In this document: positions 31,857 through 41,054 of the stretch, one piece after another
How the letters are laid out: each line of letters starts with the position of its first letter
Position numbering within the stretch: position 1 is the first letter of the stretch
NCBI GenBank assembly: GCA_018402665.1
Contig: JAGYIN010000001.1
Location: 310,001-374,000, forward strand
From: Schleiferiaceae bacterium
GTDB taxonomy: Bacteria; Bacteroidota; Bacteroidia; Flavobacteriales; Schleiferiaceae
Direction of reading: 5' to 3'
Length of the DNA stretch: 64,000 nucleotides
The notes under the pieces: model-generated
The model's input: the letters and a program-made list of their open reading frames with translations, nothing else
Database searches by the model: none
Told to the model about the DNA's origin: nothing
Translations under genes and position numbers: made by a program

Positions 31857-32981
31857 ATGGCAAAAAGAGATTATTACGACATACTAGGCGTCTCCAAAAG
31901 TTCAAGTCAAGACGAAATCAAAAAAGCCTACCGCAAGGTGGCTTTAAAGTACCATCCTGACCGCAATCCGGACAATAAAGAAGCTGAAGATAAATTCAAA
32001 GAGGCCGCAGAAGCCTATGATGTGCTCGGCAACGATGAAAAACGTCGGAAGTACGACCAGTTTGGACACCAAGCTTTTGGCGCAGGTGCCGGCGGTGGTG
32101 GGTTCGGTGGCAATATGAACGACATCTTTGATATGTTCGGTGATATCTTCGGCGGTGGCGGAGGTGGCGGCGGCTTCGGAGGTTTTGGTGGTTTTGGAGG
32201 CGGCGGTCAGCGTCGACAAGCCAAAGGATCGAATCTTCGTGTTAAAGTAAAACTAACGCTAGAAGAGATTGCTGAAGGCGTAGAGAAGAAGATGAAAATT
32301 CGTCGCGCCAAAATTGCAGAAGGTGTAACGTTTAAAACGTGCAGCACGTGTAACGGAGCGGGTCAGGTGCAGCAGGTGACGAATACAATTTTAGGGCAAA
32401 TGCGCACTGCCGCTACCTGTTCTACATGCAGTGGGAGCGGAAAAATTGTTGACCAAAAGCCTTCTGGTGTTGGAAGCGACGGTCTAGACCGCAAAGAAGA
32501 AGTAGTAAGCGTAAAAATTCCAGCCGGTGTTCAGGATGGCATGCAGTTGCGTGTTGGTGGAAAAGGAAATGAAGTTCTCGGTGGTGTTGCTGGCGATTTA
32601 ATCGTTTTAATTGAAGAGATTCAGCACGATCACCTCACGAGAGATGGCGAGAATCTGCACTACGAACTGAACCTGAGTTTTCCGGATGCAGCCTTAGGTA
32701 CACAAGTTGAAATTCCGACCGTGAGCGGTGTGGTGAAAATTGGTATTGATGCAGGTACACAACCTGGTAAAATCCTTCGACTTAAGAACAAGGGTCTTCC
32801 AAGCGTACAAGGCTATGGCAAAGGCGACCAACTCATTCACGTGAATGTCTGGGTCCCGAAAAACCTAAACGGTGACGAAAAGAAGGCAATCGAAAAGCTC
32901 AAAGGCAATGAAAATTTCGAGCCTAATCCAAGTAAATCGGATAAAGGCTTTTTTGACCGAGTCAAAGAGATGTTCTCTTAA
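31857..32981 (+). CDS. dnaJ: Chaperone DnaJ with a reduced zinc-finger region
   Basis: J-domain co-chaperone that stimulates DnaK. 374 residues: J domain 1-70 with the HPD motif at 33-35, a Gly/Phe-rich region (about 73-118), a cysteine region, and the two C-terminal substrate domains ([20 protein letters not shown], then [20 protein letters not shown]). Classical type I DnaJ has four CxxCxGxG repeats making two zinc centres. Here only two occur, CSTCNGAG (Cys162, Cys165) and CSTCSGSG (Cys188, Cys191), so one centre is expected. This matches what I recall of flavobacterial DnaJ. One base after grpE; a terminator follows. Confidence 0.96.
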   Translation: MAKRDYYDILGVSKSSSQDEIKKAYRKVALKYHPDRNPDNKEAEDKFKEAAEAYDVLGNDEKRRKYDQFGHQAFGAGAGGGGFGGNMNDIFDMFGDIFGGGGGGGGFGGFGGFGGGGQRRQAKGSNLRVKVKLTLEEIAEGVEKKMKIRRAKIAEGVTFKTCSTCNGAGQVQQVTNTILGQMRTAATCSTCSGSGKIVDQKPSGVGSDGLDRKEEVVSVKIPAGVQDGMQLRVGGKGNEVLGGVAGDLIVLIEEIQHDHLTRDGENLHYELNLSFPDAALGTQVEIPTVSGVVKIGIDAGTQPGKILRLKNKGLPSVQGYGKGDQLIHVNVWVPKNLNGDEKKAIEKLKGNENFEPNPSKSDKGFFDRVKEMFS

Positions 32982-32999
32982 TTAGGTTTCGTAATTTAC

Positions 33000-33027
33000 A
33001 CTCCCACCTCACCGGTGGGAGTTTTTT
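33000..33027 (+). terminator. Rho-independent terminator after dnaJ
   Basis: ACTCCCACC and GGTGGGAGT form a perfect 9-bp stem with a five-base loop, followed by six T. It lies 18 bases after the dnaJ stop. Confidence 0.92.
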
Positions 33028-33047
33028 ATATCCTAGAAATAACAGCC

Positions 33048-33956
33048 ATGATAACTGCTAAAAAGGTCACCAAAGAATACAGCTCGAAACTTGCGCTGGA
33101 CGGCGTGGACCTCTGTATACCGAAGGGAAGCATTTACGGATTGCTGGGGCCAAACGGGGCCGGCAAGACGTCCTTCATTCGCATTATGAACCAGATAACC
33201 GCACCGGATAAGGGTGAGGTGTACTTTGGATCGGAACTTCTGCAACCAAGAGATATCGCACGAATTGGGTATTTACCGGAGGAGCGTGGGTTGTACAAGA
33301 AAATGAAGGTTGGTGAGCAGGTGCTTTATTTAGCACGCTTGAAAGGACTCACAACAAGCGAAGCCAAAAACAGGGCTAAAGAATGGTTCGAACGCCTAGA
33401 AATGAGCGGCTGGTGGGACAAAAAAGTAGAAGACCTCAGTAAGGGAATGGCCCAAAAGGTCCAGTTCGTGACTACGGTTTTGCACGAACCCGAGCTGTTG
33501 ATTTTTGATGAACCATTTACCGGTTTTGATCCCATCAATACCAACCTTATTAAAGGTGAAATTCAACGCCTCAATGAAAACGGTTCAACCGTAATTTTTT
33601 CAACGCACCGCATGGAAAGCGTGGAGGAAATTTGTAATCATATTGGCTTGATCGACAATGGAAAGGTGATGATTGAAGGAAACCTACTGGACATCCGTAA
33701 ACATTATAAAGACGGAACGTTTGCATTCACAACACGTACGCAAATCGATAACTGGGGCGGACATGAAGTGCTCTCTCAGAAGGAAGATCACATGGGTTAC
33801 CGCACGGTACTAAAATCAGCTGCGTTCCCAAAAGAATTGGTCATCGCTTTAAGTGAAAAAGAAGCGTTAGTTGCCTTTGAAGAAGTACTCCCGACGGTCA
33901 GTGATATTTTCATTGAAATCGTAAAGAACGGACCTAAACCTTGGAATCATGAGTAA
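33048..33956 (+). CDS. ABC transporter ATP-binding protein (exporter of the NatA type)
   Basis: 302-residue ATPase subunit of an ABC-2 exporter. Motifs in order: Walker A GLLGPNGAGKTSF, Q-loop MNQ in IRIMNQIT, signature EDLSKGMAQKVQF, Walker B LLIFDEPFTGFDP, switch FSTHRMESVEE. The C-terminal domain of about 90 residues resembles the accessory DUF4162 domain. The ATG at 33048 is chosen because it opens MITAKKVTKEYSSKLALDGV; an earlier ATG lies inside the dnaJ terminator. It overlaps the permease gene by 8 bases. The exported substrate is not known; NatAB exports sodium. Confidence 0.93.
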   Translation: MITAKKVTKEYSSKLALDGVDLCIPKGSIYGLLGPNGAGKTSFIRIMNQITAPDKGEVYFGSELLQPRDIARIGYLPEERGLYKKMKVGEQVLYLARLKGLTTSEAKNRAKEWFERLEMSGWWDKKVEDLSKGMAQKVQFVTTVLHEPELLIFDEPFTGFDPINTNLIKGEIQRLNENGSTVIFSTHRMESVEEICNHIGLIDNGKVMIEGNLLDIRKHYKDGTFAFTTRTQIDNWGGHEVLSQKEDHMGYRTVLKSAAFPKELVIALSEKEALVAFEEVLPTVSDIFIEIVKNGPKPWNHE

Positions 33957-35256
33957 CCCTATTTTCCTCATCATACAGCGTGAATTCCTTTCACGAGTAC
34001 GTAAGAAAACGTTCTTACTCGTCACCTTAATAGGTCCCCTAGCATTTGCTGCATTGATGATTGCTCCGGGACTTTTGGCTTCCATGCCTGAAGACGCGAA
34101 AAAAATCATAGTTCTTGACGAGCCTTCTCTGTTATTGCCTCATGAAGGAAAGGAACAATATGCTTTAGAGTATTTAGACCCTAGAGAAAACGATCTGGAA
34201 TTGGCAAAAGAATTGTTGCGCGACTCGCAGTACGACGCCCTTCTCTACATTCCTTCAGGAGAAAATTGGGACCCCGATTTCATCAAAAACAACATCCTCC
34301 TTTTTGGAAAGGAAGACCCCTCGATGGAAATGCAAGGGTATTTAGACTACCTACTGGAAGAGAAAATCAACAAAGCCAAACTACTTAAAAACGGCGTGGA
34401 TCCTGAAGTGGTTGCGCAAATCAAAACGAATGTTTCAATCAAAAGCTTTACCCTAGGTGAAGAAGGAACCGATGAGCAAAGTGCTGTACCTATAAAAATG
34501 GCGCTTGGCTACATTACGGGCATGCTCATTTACTTCTTCATCTTTTTCTATTCCGTCCAAGTCATGCGCGGTGTGATGGAAGAAAAAAGCAGCCGCATCG
34601 TGGAGGTCATCATATCCAGCGTTCGTCCCTACCAACTTATGATGGGTAAGATTTTAGGCATCGGACTAGTTGGGGTGGTCCAATTCATTATTTGGATCGG
34701 GCTTTCTGGAATCCTCTATACCGTGATCAGTACATTCTTATTTCCAGAGTTATTTGCAGAGCAAGCTGCCGCAGGGGCTGCGGGTAATCCTGCAGCAGAT
34801 ATGGTTGGACTAGAAGTGCTCGACATGCTTCGCTCCGTTGATTTCACTACCGTACTGTTTGGATTCGCCTTTTACTTCTTTGGTGGGTATTTCCTCTACA
34901 GTGCCTTGTTCGCCGCCGTGGGCAGTGCCGTTGATCAAGAGGCGGACTCGCAACAGTTCATGTTACCTGTGACCATTCCAATGATTCTTGCGATTGTCAC
35001 GGCAATGAATGTTATTCAAGAACCGAACGGCGCATTGGCCTTCTGGATGAGTATGATACCATTGACTTCTCCCATTACCATGATGATACGACTACCGTTC
35101 GGCATTCCACTATGGGAGGTATTCTTAAGTGGTGCCATATTAGTCATTACCTTTTTTGCTGTGGTGGGACTCGCCGGTAAAATCTACCGCGTTGGTATTT
35201 TAATGTATGGCAAAAAAGTAACCTGGAAAGAATTATTCAAATGGCTGAAATACTAG
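33949..35256 (+). CDS. ABC-2 family permease
   Basis: 435-residue inner-membrane subunit paired with the preceding ATPase. One N-terminal membrane helix (about 21-43) is followed by a large extracytoplasmic loop (about 45-175), then five or six helices, as in NatB and other ABC-2 type 3 permeases. Typical features are REFLSRVRKKTFLLVTLIGP, GVMEEKSSRIVEVIISSVRP just after the second helix, and QLMMGKILGIGLVG. Its last 16 bases overlap the start of the channel gene. Substrate unknown. Confidence 0.93.
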   Translation: MSNPIFLIIQREFLSRVRKKTFLLVTLIGPLAFAALMIAPGLLASMPEDAKKIIVLDEPSLLLPHEGKEQYALEYLDPRENDLELAKELLRDSQYDALLYIPSGENWDPDFIKNNILLFGKEDPSMEMQGYLDYLLEEKINKAKLLKNGVDPEVVAQIKTNVSIKSFTLGEEGTDEQSAVPIKMALGYITGMLIYFFIFFYSVQVMRGVMEEKSSRIVEVIISSVRPYQLMMGKILGIGLVGVVQFIIWIGLSGILYTVISTFLFPELFAEQAAAGAAGNPAADMVGLEVLDMLRSVDFTTVLFGFAFYFFGGYFLYSALFAAVGSAVDQEADSQQFMLPVTIPMILAIVTAMNVIQEPNGALAFWMSMIPLTSPITMMIRLPFGIPLWEVFLSGAILVITFFAVVGLAGKIYRVGILMYGKKVTWKELFKWLKY

Positions 35257-36179
35257 AAAACATCAGTGCCTTCATAGATTCATTTCTTAGTTATAAGATT
35301 TGGGGCTACGATACCGTAAGACTATCCGTAAAAGGGGTGCTTCAAGTCGTATTTCTATTTCTATCGGCGCGCTTAGGCATCTGGACCATGGGGCGGGTAT
35401 TCATGAGAAGCCGCATGGGTGTGAACTACGACGAGGGACGTCGATACACCATTCTTCAAATCTCTAAATACCTGATTTATACCGTGGTCATCGTCATGGC
35501 CCTGGAAACGGTTGGTGTAAAAGTCACCACGCTTTTAGCTGCATCAACAGCCCTTTTTGTTGGTTTAGGTTTGGGGTTACAAGATGCCTTCAAAGATTTA
35601 AGTTCAGGCGTAATTATTTTGATGGAACGGACCCTTTCCGTTGGCGATATTATTAAACTTCAAGACCAATTTGGTAAGGTGGAAGCCGTAGGTCTGCGCA
35701 CTACTACGGTACGCACCCGAGATGATATTCTAATCATCGTCCCCAACAGTAAGCTAACGAATGAAATTGTAGTTAACCTGACCCATAGTGAAGAAACGAC
35801 CCGTTTCTCGGTCAATGTAAGCGTGGCTTTTGGTAGCGACACGCATCAGGTTGCCACCCTATTAAAACAGGTGGCATTGGATCACCCAGAATCTGAACCC
35901 GGTCAGGAACCTTTGGTGATTTTGAAAGATTTCGGCGATAGTGCGCTGATTTTCGAATTGAACTTTTACACTCGGAATCTATTTCACGTTGAAAAAATCA
36001 AGAGTGAATTGCGCTTTGAAATCGACCGTGAATTCCGTGAAAATAAAATCATTATTCCATTCCCGCAGCGTACCGTTTGGCAAGGACCTGAACGTGTTAA
36101 GCAATTTGGTGACGGAATTGTGGGTGCTGGCGAGAATATTGCATCAGAAAACGATGACACCACATCTGGTGCCCTTTAA
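35241..36179 (+). CDS. Small-conductance mechanosensitive channel, MscS family
   Basis: 312-residue inner-membrane channel that releases solutes on hypo-osmotic shock. Three membrane helices are predicted (about 30-50, 65-90, 95-115). The pore helix shows the family pattern ALFVGLGLGLQDAFKDLSSG followed by VIILMERTLSVGDII. The beta domain contains VEAVGLRTTTVRTRDDILII and VPNSKLTNEIVVNLT, and the C-terminal domain ends at IIIPFPQRTV. The last 30 residues are low complexity. The gene overlaps the permease by 16 bases and precedes the regulator by 9 bases. Confidence 0.94.
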   Translation: MAEILENISAFIDSFLSYKIWGYDTVRLSVKGVLQVVFLFLSARLGIWTMGRVFMRSRMGVNYDEGRRYTILQISKYLIYTVVIVMALETVGVKVTTLLAASTALFVGLGLGLQDAFKDLSSGVIILMERTLSVGDIIKLQDQFGKVEAVGLRTTTVRTRDDILIIVPNSKLTNEIVVNLTHSEETTRFSVNVSVAFGSDTHQVATLLKQVALDHPESEPGQEPLVILKDFGDSALIFELNFYTRNLFHVEKIKSELRFEIDREFRENKIIIPFPQRTVWQGPERVKQFGDGIVGAGENIASENDDTTSGAL

Positions 36180-36188
36180 GAATTGAGC

Positions 36189-37352
36189 ATGAGCAGAATA
36201 TTATTGATTGAAGACGAAGAAGCCATTCGTCGCGTACTGAAAAAAATACTCCTCGAAGAAGATGCGTCGAACGACGTCCAGGAAGCTTCGGACGGCAAAC
36301 AAGCCATTGAAGTTTTTGGCGACGGTGCTTGGGATCTCGTTTTCTGCGACATCAAAATGCCTCACATGGATGGAGTGGAAGTGCTAGAGCGCATGATGGC
36401 TATAAATCCTGAAGTCCCCGTGATCATGATCAGTGGACATGGTGATATTAATACAGCTGTAGATTGCCTAAAAAAAGGCGCGTTCGATTATTTACCCAAG
36501 CCTCCTGACTTAAACCGATTATTAAGTACTGTTCGCCATGCACTAGAAAAAAAGACGCTCGTGCAAGAGGTAAAGACGCTTAAAAAGAAGGTCAGCAAGA
36601 AGTACACCATGATTGGCGAGAGCAGTGGCATGCTAGAGCTGCGCGGACTTATTGAAAAAGTCGCACCTTCAGAAGCGCGTGTATTGATCACAGGACCTAA
36701 CGGTTCTGGAAAAGAATTGGTCGCCCATCAAATGCATGAGCAAAGCCCTCGATCGAAAAATGCCATGGTGGAGGTGAATTGTGCCGCTATACCTGCAGAA
36801 TTAATTGAGAGTGAGCTTTTTGGTCATAAAAAAGGTGCCTTTACAGGCGCTCAAAAAGACCGTAAAGGGAAATTTGAATTGGCCCACGGCGGCACCCTTT
36901 TCCTCGATGAGATTGGCGATATGAGCCTCAGTGCCCAAGCTAAGGTATTGCGCGCATTACAAGAACATCAAATCATGCCCGTGGGCGGTGACCGCAGCAT
37001 TAAGGTAGATGTTCGCGTATTGGCTGCGACGAACAAAGATTTGAGAAAAGAAATTGAGCTCGGTAAGTTTCGCGAAGATTTGTACCACCGTTTGAGTGTC
37101 ATTCTTATTGAAGTACCTGGTTTGAACGATCGTAGAGAGGATATCCCCCTATTGGCGCAACACTTCTTACAGCAAATCGCAGACGATTATGGGGTTCCCG
37201 CTAAGTCCATCAGCGCAAAGGCAGTTACCGCTTTACAAGGCTACGACTGGACGGGTAACATTAGAGAATTTAGAAACGTCATCGAACGCTTACACATTTT
37301 AGGCGGTTCGGAAATTAGTGCGACAGATGTAAGTACGTTCGCACGTAAATAG
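36189..37352 (+). CDS. NtrC-type sigma-54 response regulator lacking a DNA-binding domain
   Basis: 387 residues. The receiver domain (1-120) has the phosphorylation Asp54 in [13 protein letters not shown] and the conserved Lys in YLPKP. After a short coiled linker comes an AAA+ sigma-54 activator domain (about 140-375): Walker [14 protein letters not shown], the sigma-54 loop [17 protein letters not shown], Walker [22 protein letters not shown], and [18 protein letters not shown]. The protein stops 25 residues after that last motif, so the Fis-type helix-turn-helix of classical NtrC is absent. It may act from solution or with a DNA-binding partner. The ATG at 36189 is preferred to a TTG two codons upstream. 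No sensor kinase is adjacent. Confidence 0.93.
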   Translation: MSRILLIEDEEAIRRVLKKILLEEDASNDVQEASDGKQAIEVFGDGAWDLVFCDIKMPHMDGVEVLERMMAINPEVPVIMISGHGDINTAVDCLKKGAFDYLPKPPDLNRLLSTVRHALEKKTLVQEVKTLKKKVSKKYTMIGESSGMLELRGLIEKVAPSEARVLITGPNGSGKELVAHQMHEQSPRSKNAMVEVNCAAIPAELIESELFGHKKGAFTGAQKDRKGKFELAHGGTLFLDEIGDMSLSAQAKVLRALQEHQIMPVGGDRSIKVDVRVLAATNKDLRKEIELGKFREDLYHRLSVILIEVPGLNDRREDIPLLAQHFLQQIADDYGVPAKSISAKAVTALQGYDWTGNIREFRNVIERLHILGGSEISATDVSTFARK

Positions 37353-37355
37353 GCG

Positions 37356-37363
37356 TACTTTTG
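37356..37363 (+). promoter_or_regulatory. Candidate -7 box before the small acidic gene
   Basis: TACTTTTG matches TAnnTTTG exactly, beginning just after the regulator stop codon. The start would be near 37369, about 14 bases before the ATG at 37383. No clear TTG lies at the -33 position (GTTC instead). Confidence 0.4.
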
Positions 37364-37382
37364 CCATACAAAACGGATACAA

Positions 37383-37610
37383 ATGGACTTTCCTAAATTC
37401 TTAGTTGCAGACAATACCGATCTACCTGAGGCGGTATACATCGTTCATACTGAATTCCCCTCATTCATTCTTAATCTTGAGAACGATGAAGTGAAATGGT
37501 TAGACGATATCGGCGATGAAAGCGAGGGGGATTTGACTAAAATTCTAGAAGGATTGATCGCGGAGGCAGAAGCGTTTTATACTCGTGAGGTAGAGCGCTA
37601 CAATCTCTAA
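37383..37610 (+). CDS. Small acidic conserved protein
   Basis: 75 residues, no known domain and no membrane segment. Acidic overall, with FLVADNTDLPEAVYIVHTEF and PSFILNLENDEVKWLDDIGD, a Glu-rich middle and a helical C-terminus. I recall short proteins of this shape (starting FPKFLLADN) in flavobacterial genomes, but not a function. It has its own -7 box and ends 6 bases before the MATE gene, so they may share a transcript. Confidence 0.75.
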   Translation: MDFPKFLVADNTDLPEAVYIVHTEFPSFILNLENDEVKWLDDIGDESEGDLTKILEGLIAEAEAFYTREVERYNL

Positions 37611-37616
37611 GCCGAA

Positions 37617-38963
37617 GTGGCCTATCAATGGAACACATATAAATCCCAATACGGGATTAGCTTGAAATTGGCCTATCCGGTCATGATTGGCCAATTGGGC
37701 CAAATTCTCGTTTCTGTCGCTGATTCCATCATGGTAGGTAAATTTCTAGGTACCATCCCATTAGCCGGCATATCGCTTGCGGTCTCCATACTCATCATCC
37801 CCATGGTATTCGCTATCGGGGTCGCCTATGGACTGACCCCTTTAATTGCAGGTGCAGATGGAAAAGAAGCCCCTGCAGAGGCTGTAAAGTATTTTAAAAA
37901 CGGGCTCGTATTAAATTCTGTATTGGGTTTGCTTGTGTACGGCGTACTGGCACTTTTCGCTCAATTCGCGCACCTACTGGGTCAAGACGTACGGGTCGTT
38001 GAAGCTTCGCTCCCGTACATCCATTTAGTCGGTTTATCCATCGTCCCAATGATGAGCTTTTTCGCATTCAAGCAGTTTGCAGAAGGGCTCAGTGATACGA
38101 AAGCAGCCATGCGCGTGAGCCTAGTTGCGAATGTGTTGAACATCTTATTAAACTATCCCCTAATCACAGGATGGGGACCGTTCCCTGAGCTGGGCCTTGC
38201 AGGGGCAGCGCTAGCAACCTTGAGTACGCGCTTTCTTATGTTGGCAGGGATGGCCGTATACATCCGTAAGCATAAAAAATTCGCCAGCTATTGGAGCCAT
38301 TGGCGCAGCAGCAAAATTTCTTGGAAAAGCATTAAGGATATATTAGTCATCGGTGTGCCGAGCGGATTACAATATGTGTTCGAAGCCGGTGCATTTGCGA
38401 TGAGTGGAGTGATTGTAGGGATGATCGGTCCGGTACAACAAGCCGCCCACCAGATTGCACTAAACATTGCTTCCGTGAGCTACATGATGGTCAGTGGATT
38501 AGGTGCCGCCGCAACCATTCGAGTGGGCAACCAATTGGGTAAAAGAGACATACCCATGCTTCGTTTGGCAGGACAAAGCCTATTTCATTTGACGTTAACC
38601 ATGATGGTGTTAACCATGGGTCTGCTGATTGTATTGCGCAATATCGTGCCCGAATTTTACAGCTCAGATCCCGAAGTATTGCAATACACGGCAGTACTGA
38701 TGATTGCTGCTGGGATTTTCCAATTACCCGATGGACTGCAAGCCACCACCCTAGGAGCCCTGCGTGGTATTCAAGACGTGAATATCCCAACAGTGATTGC
38801 GTTTATTGCATATTGGGGCATCGCTGTACCTCTTTGCTACTACCTTGGGGTAGTTATGAGCATCGGTCCTTTAGGTGTTTGGATCGGGCTAGCGATTGGG
38901 CTGCTGCTTGCGGCAATTGCCTTGTATTGGCGTTTCCAGTATAAAGTCCGCAGTCTCCTTTAA
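37617..38963 (+). CDS. MATE family multidrug exporter
   Basis: 448-residue inner-membrane antiporter with twelve predicted helices in two bundles. N-half signature: LAYPVMIGQLGQILVSVADS then IMVGKFLGTIPLAGISLA. C-half counterpart: VIGVPSGLQYVFEAGAFAMS and GPVQQAAHQIALNIASVSYM. MATE proteins expel cationic drugs or metabolites in exchange for Na+ or H+. The start is GTG at 37617; the next Met is already inside the first helix. Its stop overlaps that of the convergent M3 peptidase gene by 4 bases. Confidence 0.93.
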   Translation: MAYQWNTYKSQYGISLKLAYPVMIGQLGQILVSVADSIMVGKFLGTIPLAGISLAVSILIIPMVFAIGVAYGLTPLIAGADGKEAPAEAVKYFKNGLVLNSVLGLLVYGVLALFAQFAHLLGQDVRVVEASLPYIHLVGLSIVPMMSFFAFKQFAEGLSDTKAAMRVSLVANVLNILLNYPLITGWGPFPELGLAGAALATLSTRFLMLAGMAVYIRKHKKFASYWSHWRSSKISWKSIKDILVIGVPSGLQYVFEAGAFAMSGVIVGMIGPVQQAAHQIALNIASVSYMMVSGLGAAATIRVGNQLGKRDIPMLRLAGQSLFHLTLTMMVLTMGLLIVLRNIVPEFYSSDPEVLQYTAVLMIAAGIFQLPDGLQATTLGALRGIQDVNIPTVIAFIAYWGIAVPLCYYLGVVMSIGPLGVWIGLAIGLLLAAIALYWRFQYKVRSLL

Positions 38964-40984
38964 GCGAGAATTCCTGCACGCTTTAACAACGCATCCACTT
39001 TAGGATCGCGGCCTCTAAAGTTTCGATACAGTTCATCCGGCGCAACGGTTCCTCCACTTTGTAGGACCATGGCAAAATCTGCTGCTACTTGCGGGTTGAA
39101 TAAGCCTTCTTCTTCGAATCGTTCGAAAGCATCGGCATCCAATACCTCAGCCCATTTGTAACTGTAATATCCTGCACTGTATCCACCTTGGAAAATATGG
39201 CTAAATGCCGTGCTGGAAAGCGTCCCTCCGACTTCTGGAAATAATGAAGTGTGCGCAGTTGCGGCCTTTTCATGTGAAGCCACATCGCCTTCAAATGATT
39301 CTTTCCTATCGTGCCAACTCATGTCTAAATAGCCAAAGTTCAGCTGGCGCAAGGTCATATATCCCTCCAAGAAGGTCTGACTTTCTTTAATCTTATCAAT
39401 GTATGCTGTAGGTAAGACGGCACCGGTATCATAGTGCTTCGCAAATAGTGCTAATGCTTCAGGCTGGTAGCACCAATTCTCCATGATTTGTGAAGGGAGT
39501 TCCACAAAATCCCAATACACGCTCGTCCCTGTAAGTGACGGATACGTTCCACGCGCCATCATTCCGTGCAATGCATGTCCAAACTCGTGAAATAAGGTGG
39601 TGACCTCATTAAACGTAAGAAGCGAAGGCTTTGAAGCGGTCGGCTTTGTGAAATTGCAAACAATACTGATATGAGGACGTACTTCGATGCCCTCTTTGGT
39701 ATACATACTCTGATAGCTCGTCATCCAAGCACCAGCGCGTTTACCCTCCCTAGGGAAAAAGTCTGTGTAAAAGAGACTCAAGTAATTACCGTCGGCATCA
39801 AAGACTTCATAGGCATCTACATCTTCGTGGTAAACCGGTACACCAGAATGTTGCTTGAAATGAAGTCCAAACAACCGGCCTGCCACAGTAAAGGCACCCT
39901 CCAAAACATTTTCAAGCTTGAAAAAGGGCTTCAAAGCTTGATCGTCAAGGGAAAGACGCTCCATCTTCAACTTTTCTGACCAATAACTAAAGTCCCACGG
40001 TTGAATAGGAAGATCCGCACCCTGAGCGGCTGCAAAGTCTGATACAGCCTTTAAATCCCGCTCTGCCGCTGGCTTAGCTACCTCCAGTAAATGATCTAAA
40101 AAGTTCAAAACGGTATGCGGGGTTTTCGCCATACGCTTGCTCAAAGTCAGCTGGGCATGAGAATCGAACCCGAGCAATTGGGCCCGCTCCATGCGCTTAT
40201 TGACCACATCTTTGATGACCTGTTCATTGTTATTTTCGTTCTCCTTAGCGGCGCGCGAACCAAAAGCTCGGTAAAAATGAGCACGCAATTCTGAACGGTC
40301 GGCATATTTCATAACAGCCATGTAGGTAGGCATATCTAGACCTAAGACATAGCCTTCTTTACCTTGCTGCTGCCCGAGTTGAGCCGCAGCTTCAATCACA
40401 TCTTCTGGCAATCCTTGAAGGTCCTGGGTGGCCGTAGTATAGTACTGAAACGCTTTTGTTTCTGCTAAGACATGTTCTCCGAAAGTCAATGACAATGTGC
40501 TTAATTCTTCATTTAAAACCGTCAATCGTGTGCGATCCTCACCTTCGAGTGCAGCACCGTTGCGCACAAAGCTTTCATAGGTTTCATTGAGCAAGCGCTG
40601 TGCTTCCGTGGTATCCAGGTCTTGCCCCGATTCGTAAACGCTTTTAATCCGTAGGAATAAGGGTTCGTTCAATAACGTCTCGCTACTAAATGCCGTCAAT
40701 TTTGGTGAAAATTCGCGCGCGATTTCCTGAATGGCATCGTTCGTTTCGGCACTATTTACGTTGAAAAAACAGCTGCTCACTTTATTTAACTCTAAGGAGG
40801 AGAATTCTAATGCGGCCACAGTATTCTCGAAGGTGGGGGCTTCAGAATTGGCCACAATGGCTGCTTGGCGTGCTTTAGCAACCTGGATCCAATGCTCCAA
40901 TGCCGGCAAGAAATGTTCGGGCTTAATACGGTCGAAAGCTAAAGCTTCGTGCGGTGTGGACGGAAAATCTATAAGTGGATTCAT
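38960..40984 (-). CDS. M3 family oligopeptidase (Dcp / oligopeptidase A type)
   Basis: 674-residue zinc metallopeptidase that degrades short peptides, including remains of signal peptides. The N-terminal helical domain starts MNPLIDFPSTPHEALAFDRI and the catalytic domain carries HEFGHALHGMM, with both zinc His and the catalytic Glu, followed by the third ligand region ELPSQIMENWCYQ. FTKPTASKPSLLTFNEVTTL precedes it. The Met at 40984 is used because the family N-terminus begins there. No signal peptide is visible, so it is cytosolic. The gene is divergent from copA and convergent with the MATE gene. Confidence 0.95.
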   Translation of the reverse strand: MNPLIDFPSTPHEALAFDRIKPEHFLPALEHWIQVAKARQAAIVANSEAPTFENTVAALEFSSLELNKVSSCFFNVNSAETNDAIQEIAREFSPKLTAFSSETLLNEPLFLRIKSVYESGQDLDTTEAQRLLNETYESFVRNGAALEGEDRTRLTVLNEELSTLSLTFGEHVLAETKAFQYYTTATQDLQGLPEDVIEAAAQLGQQQGKEGYVLGLDMPTYMAVMKYADRSELRAHFYRAFGSRAAKENENNNEQVIKDVVNKRMERAQLLGFDSHAQLTLSKRMAKTPHTVLNFLDHLLEVAKPAAERDLKAVSDFAAAQGADLPIQPWDFSYWSEKLKMERLSLDDQALKPFFKLENVLEGAFTVAGRLFGLHFKQHSGVPVYHEDVDAYEVFDADGNYLSLFYTDFFPREGKRAGAWMTSYQSMYTKEGIEVRPHISIVCNFTKPTASKPSLLTFNEVTTLFHEFGHALHGMMARGTYPSLTGTSVYWDFVELPSQIMENWCYQPEALALFAKHYDTGAVLPTAYIDKIKESQTFLEGYMTLRQLNFGYLDMSWHDRKESFEGDVASHEKAATAHTSLFPEVGGTLSSTAFSHIFQGGYSAGYYSYKWAEVLDADAFERFEEEGLFNPQVAADFAMVLQSGGTVAPDELYRNFRGRDPKVDALLKRAGILA

Positions 40985-41013
40985 GGAGGTTCTTAACAAA
41001 TTATGCGATTGCT

Positions 41014-41021
41014 CAAAGATA
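41014..41021 (-). promoter_or_regulatory. Candidate -7 box of the M3 peptidase gene
   Basis: On the minus strand TATCTTTG matches TAnnTTTG. A TTG lies only 14 bases further upstream, a shorter spacer than usual. The start would be near 41008, about 24 bases before the ATG. Confidence 0.45.
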
Positions 41022-41042
41022 CTTTTTACCATCCGCAATACC

Positions 41043-41050
41043 TACCTTTG
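41043..41050 (+). promoter_or_regulatory. Candidate -7 box of copA, very close to the start codon
   Basis: TACCTTTG matches TAnnTTTG and ends 4 bases before the copA ATG at 41055. If used, transcription would begin at or next to the A of the start codon. The -33 region is T-rich (TTTTT) but has no TTG at normal distance. Confidence 0.35.
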
Positions 41051-41054
41051 AACC

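Noticed and set aside
33015-33047. Earlier start for the ABC ATPase
   Set aside because: That ATG lies within the dnaJ terminator; family similarity starts at 33048.
36183-36188. TTG start two codons before the regulator ATG
   Set aside because: ATG at 36189 gives the usual receiver start ([10 protein letters not shown]).
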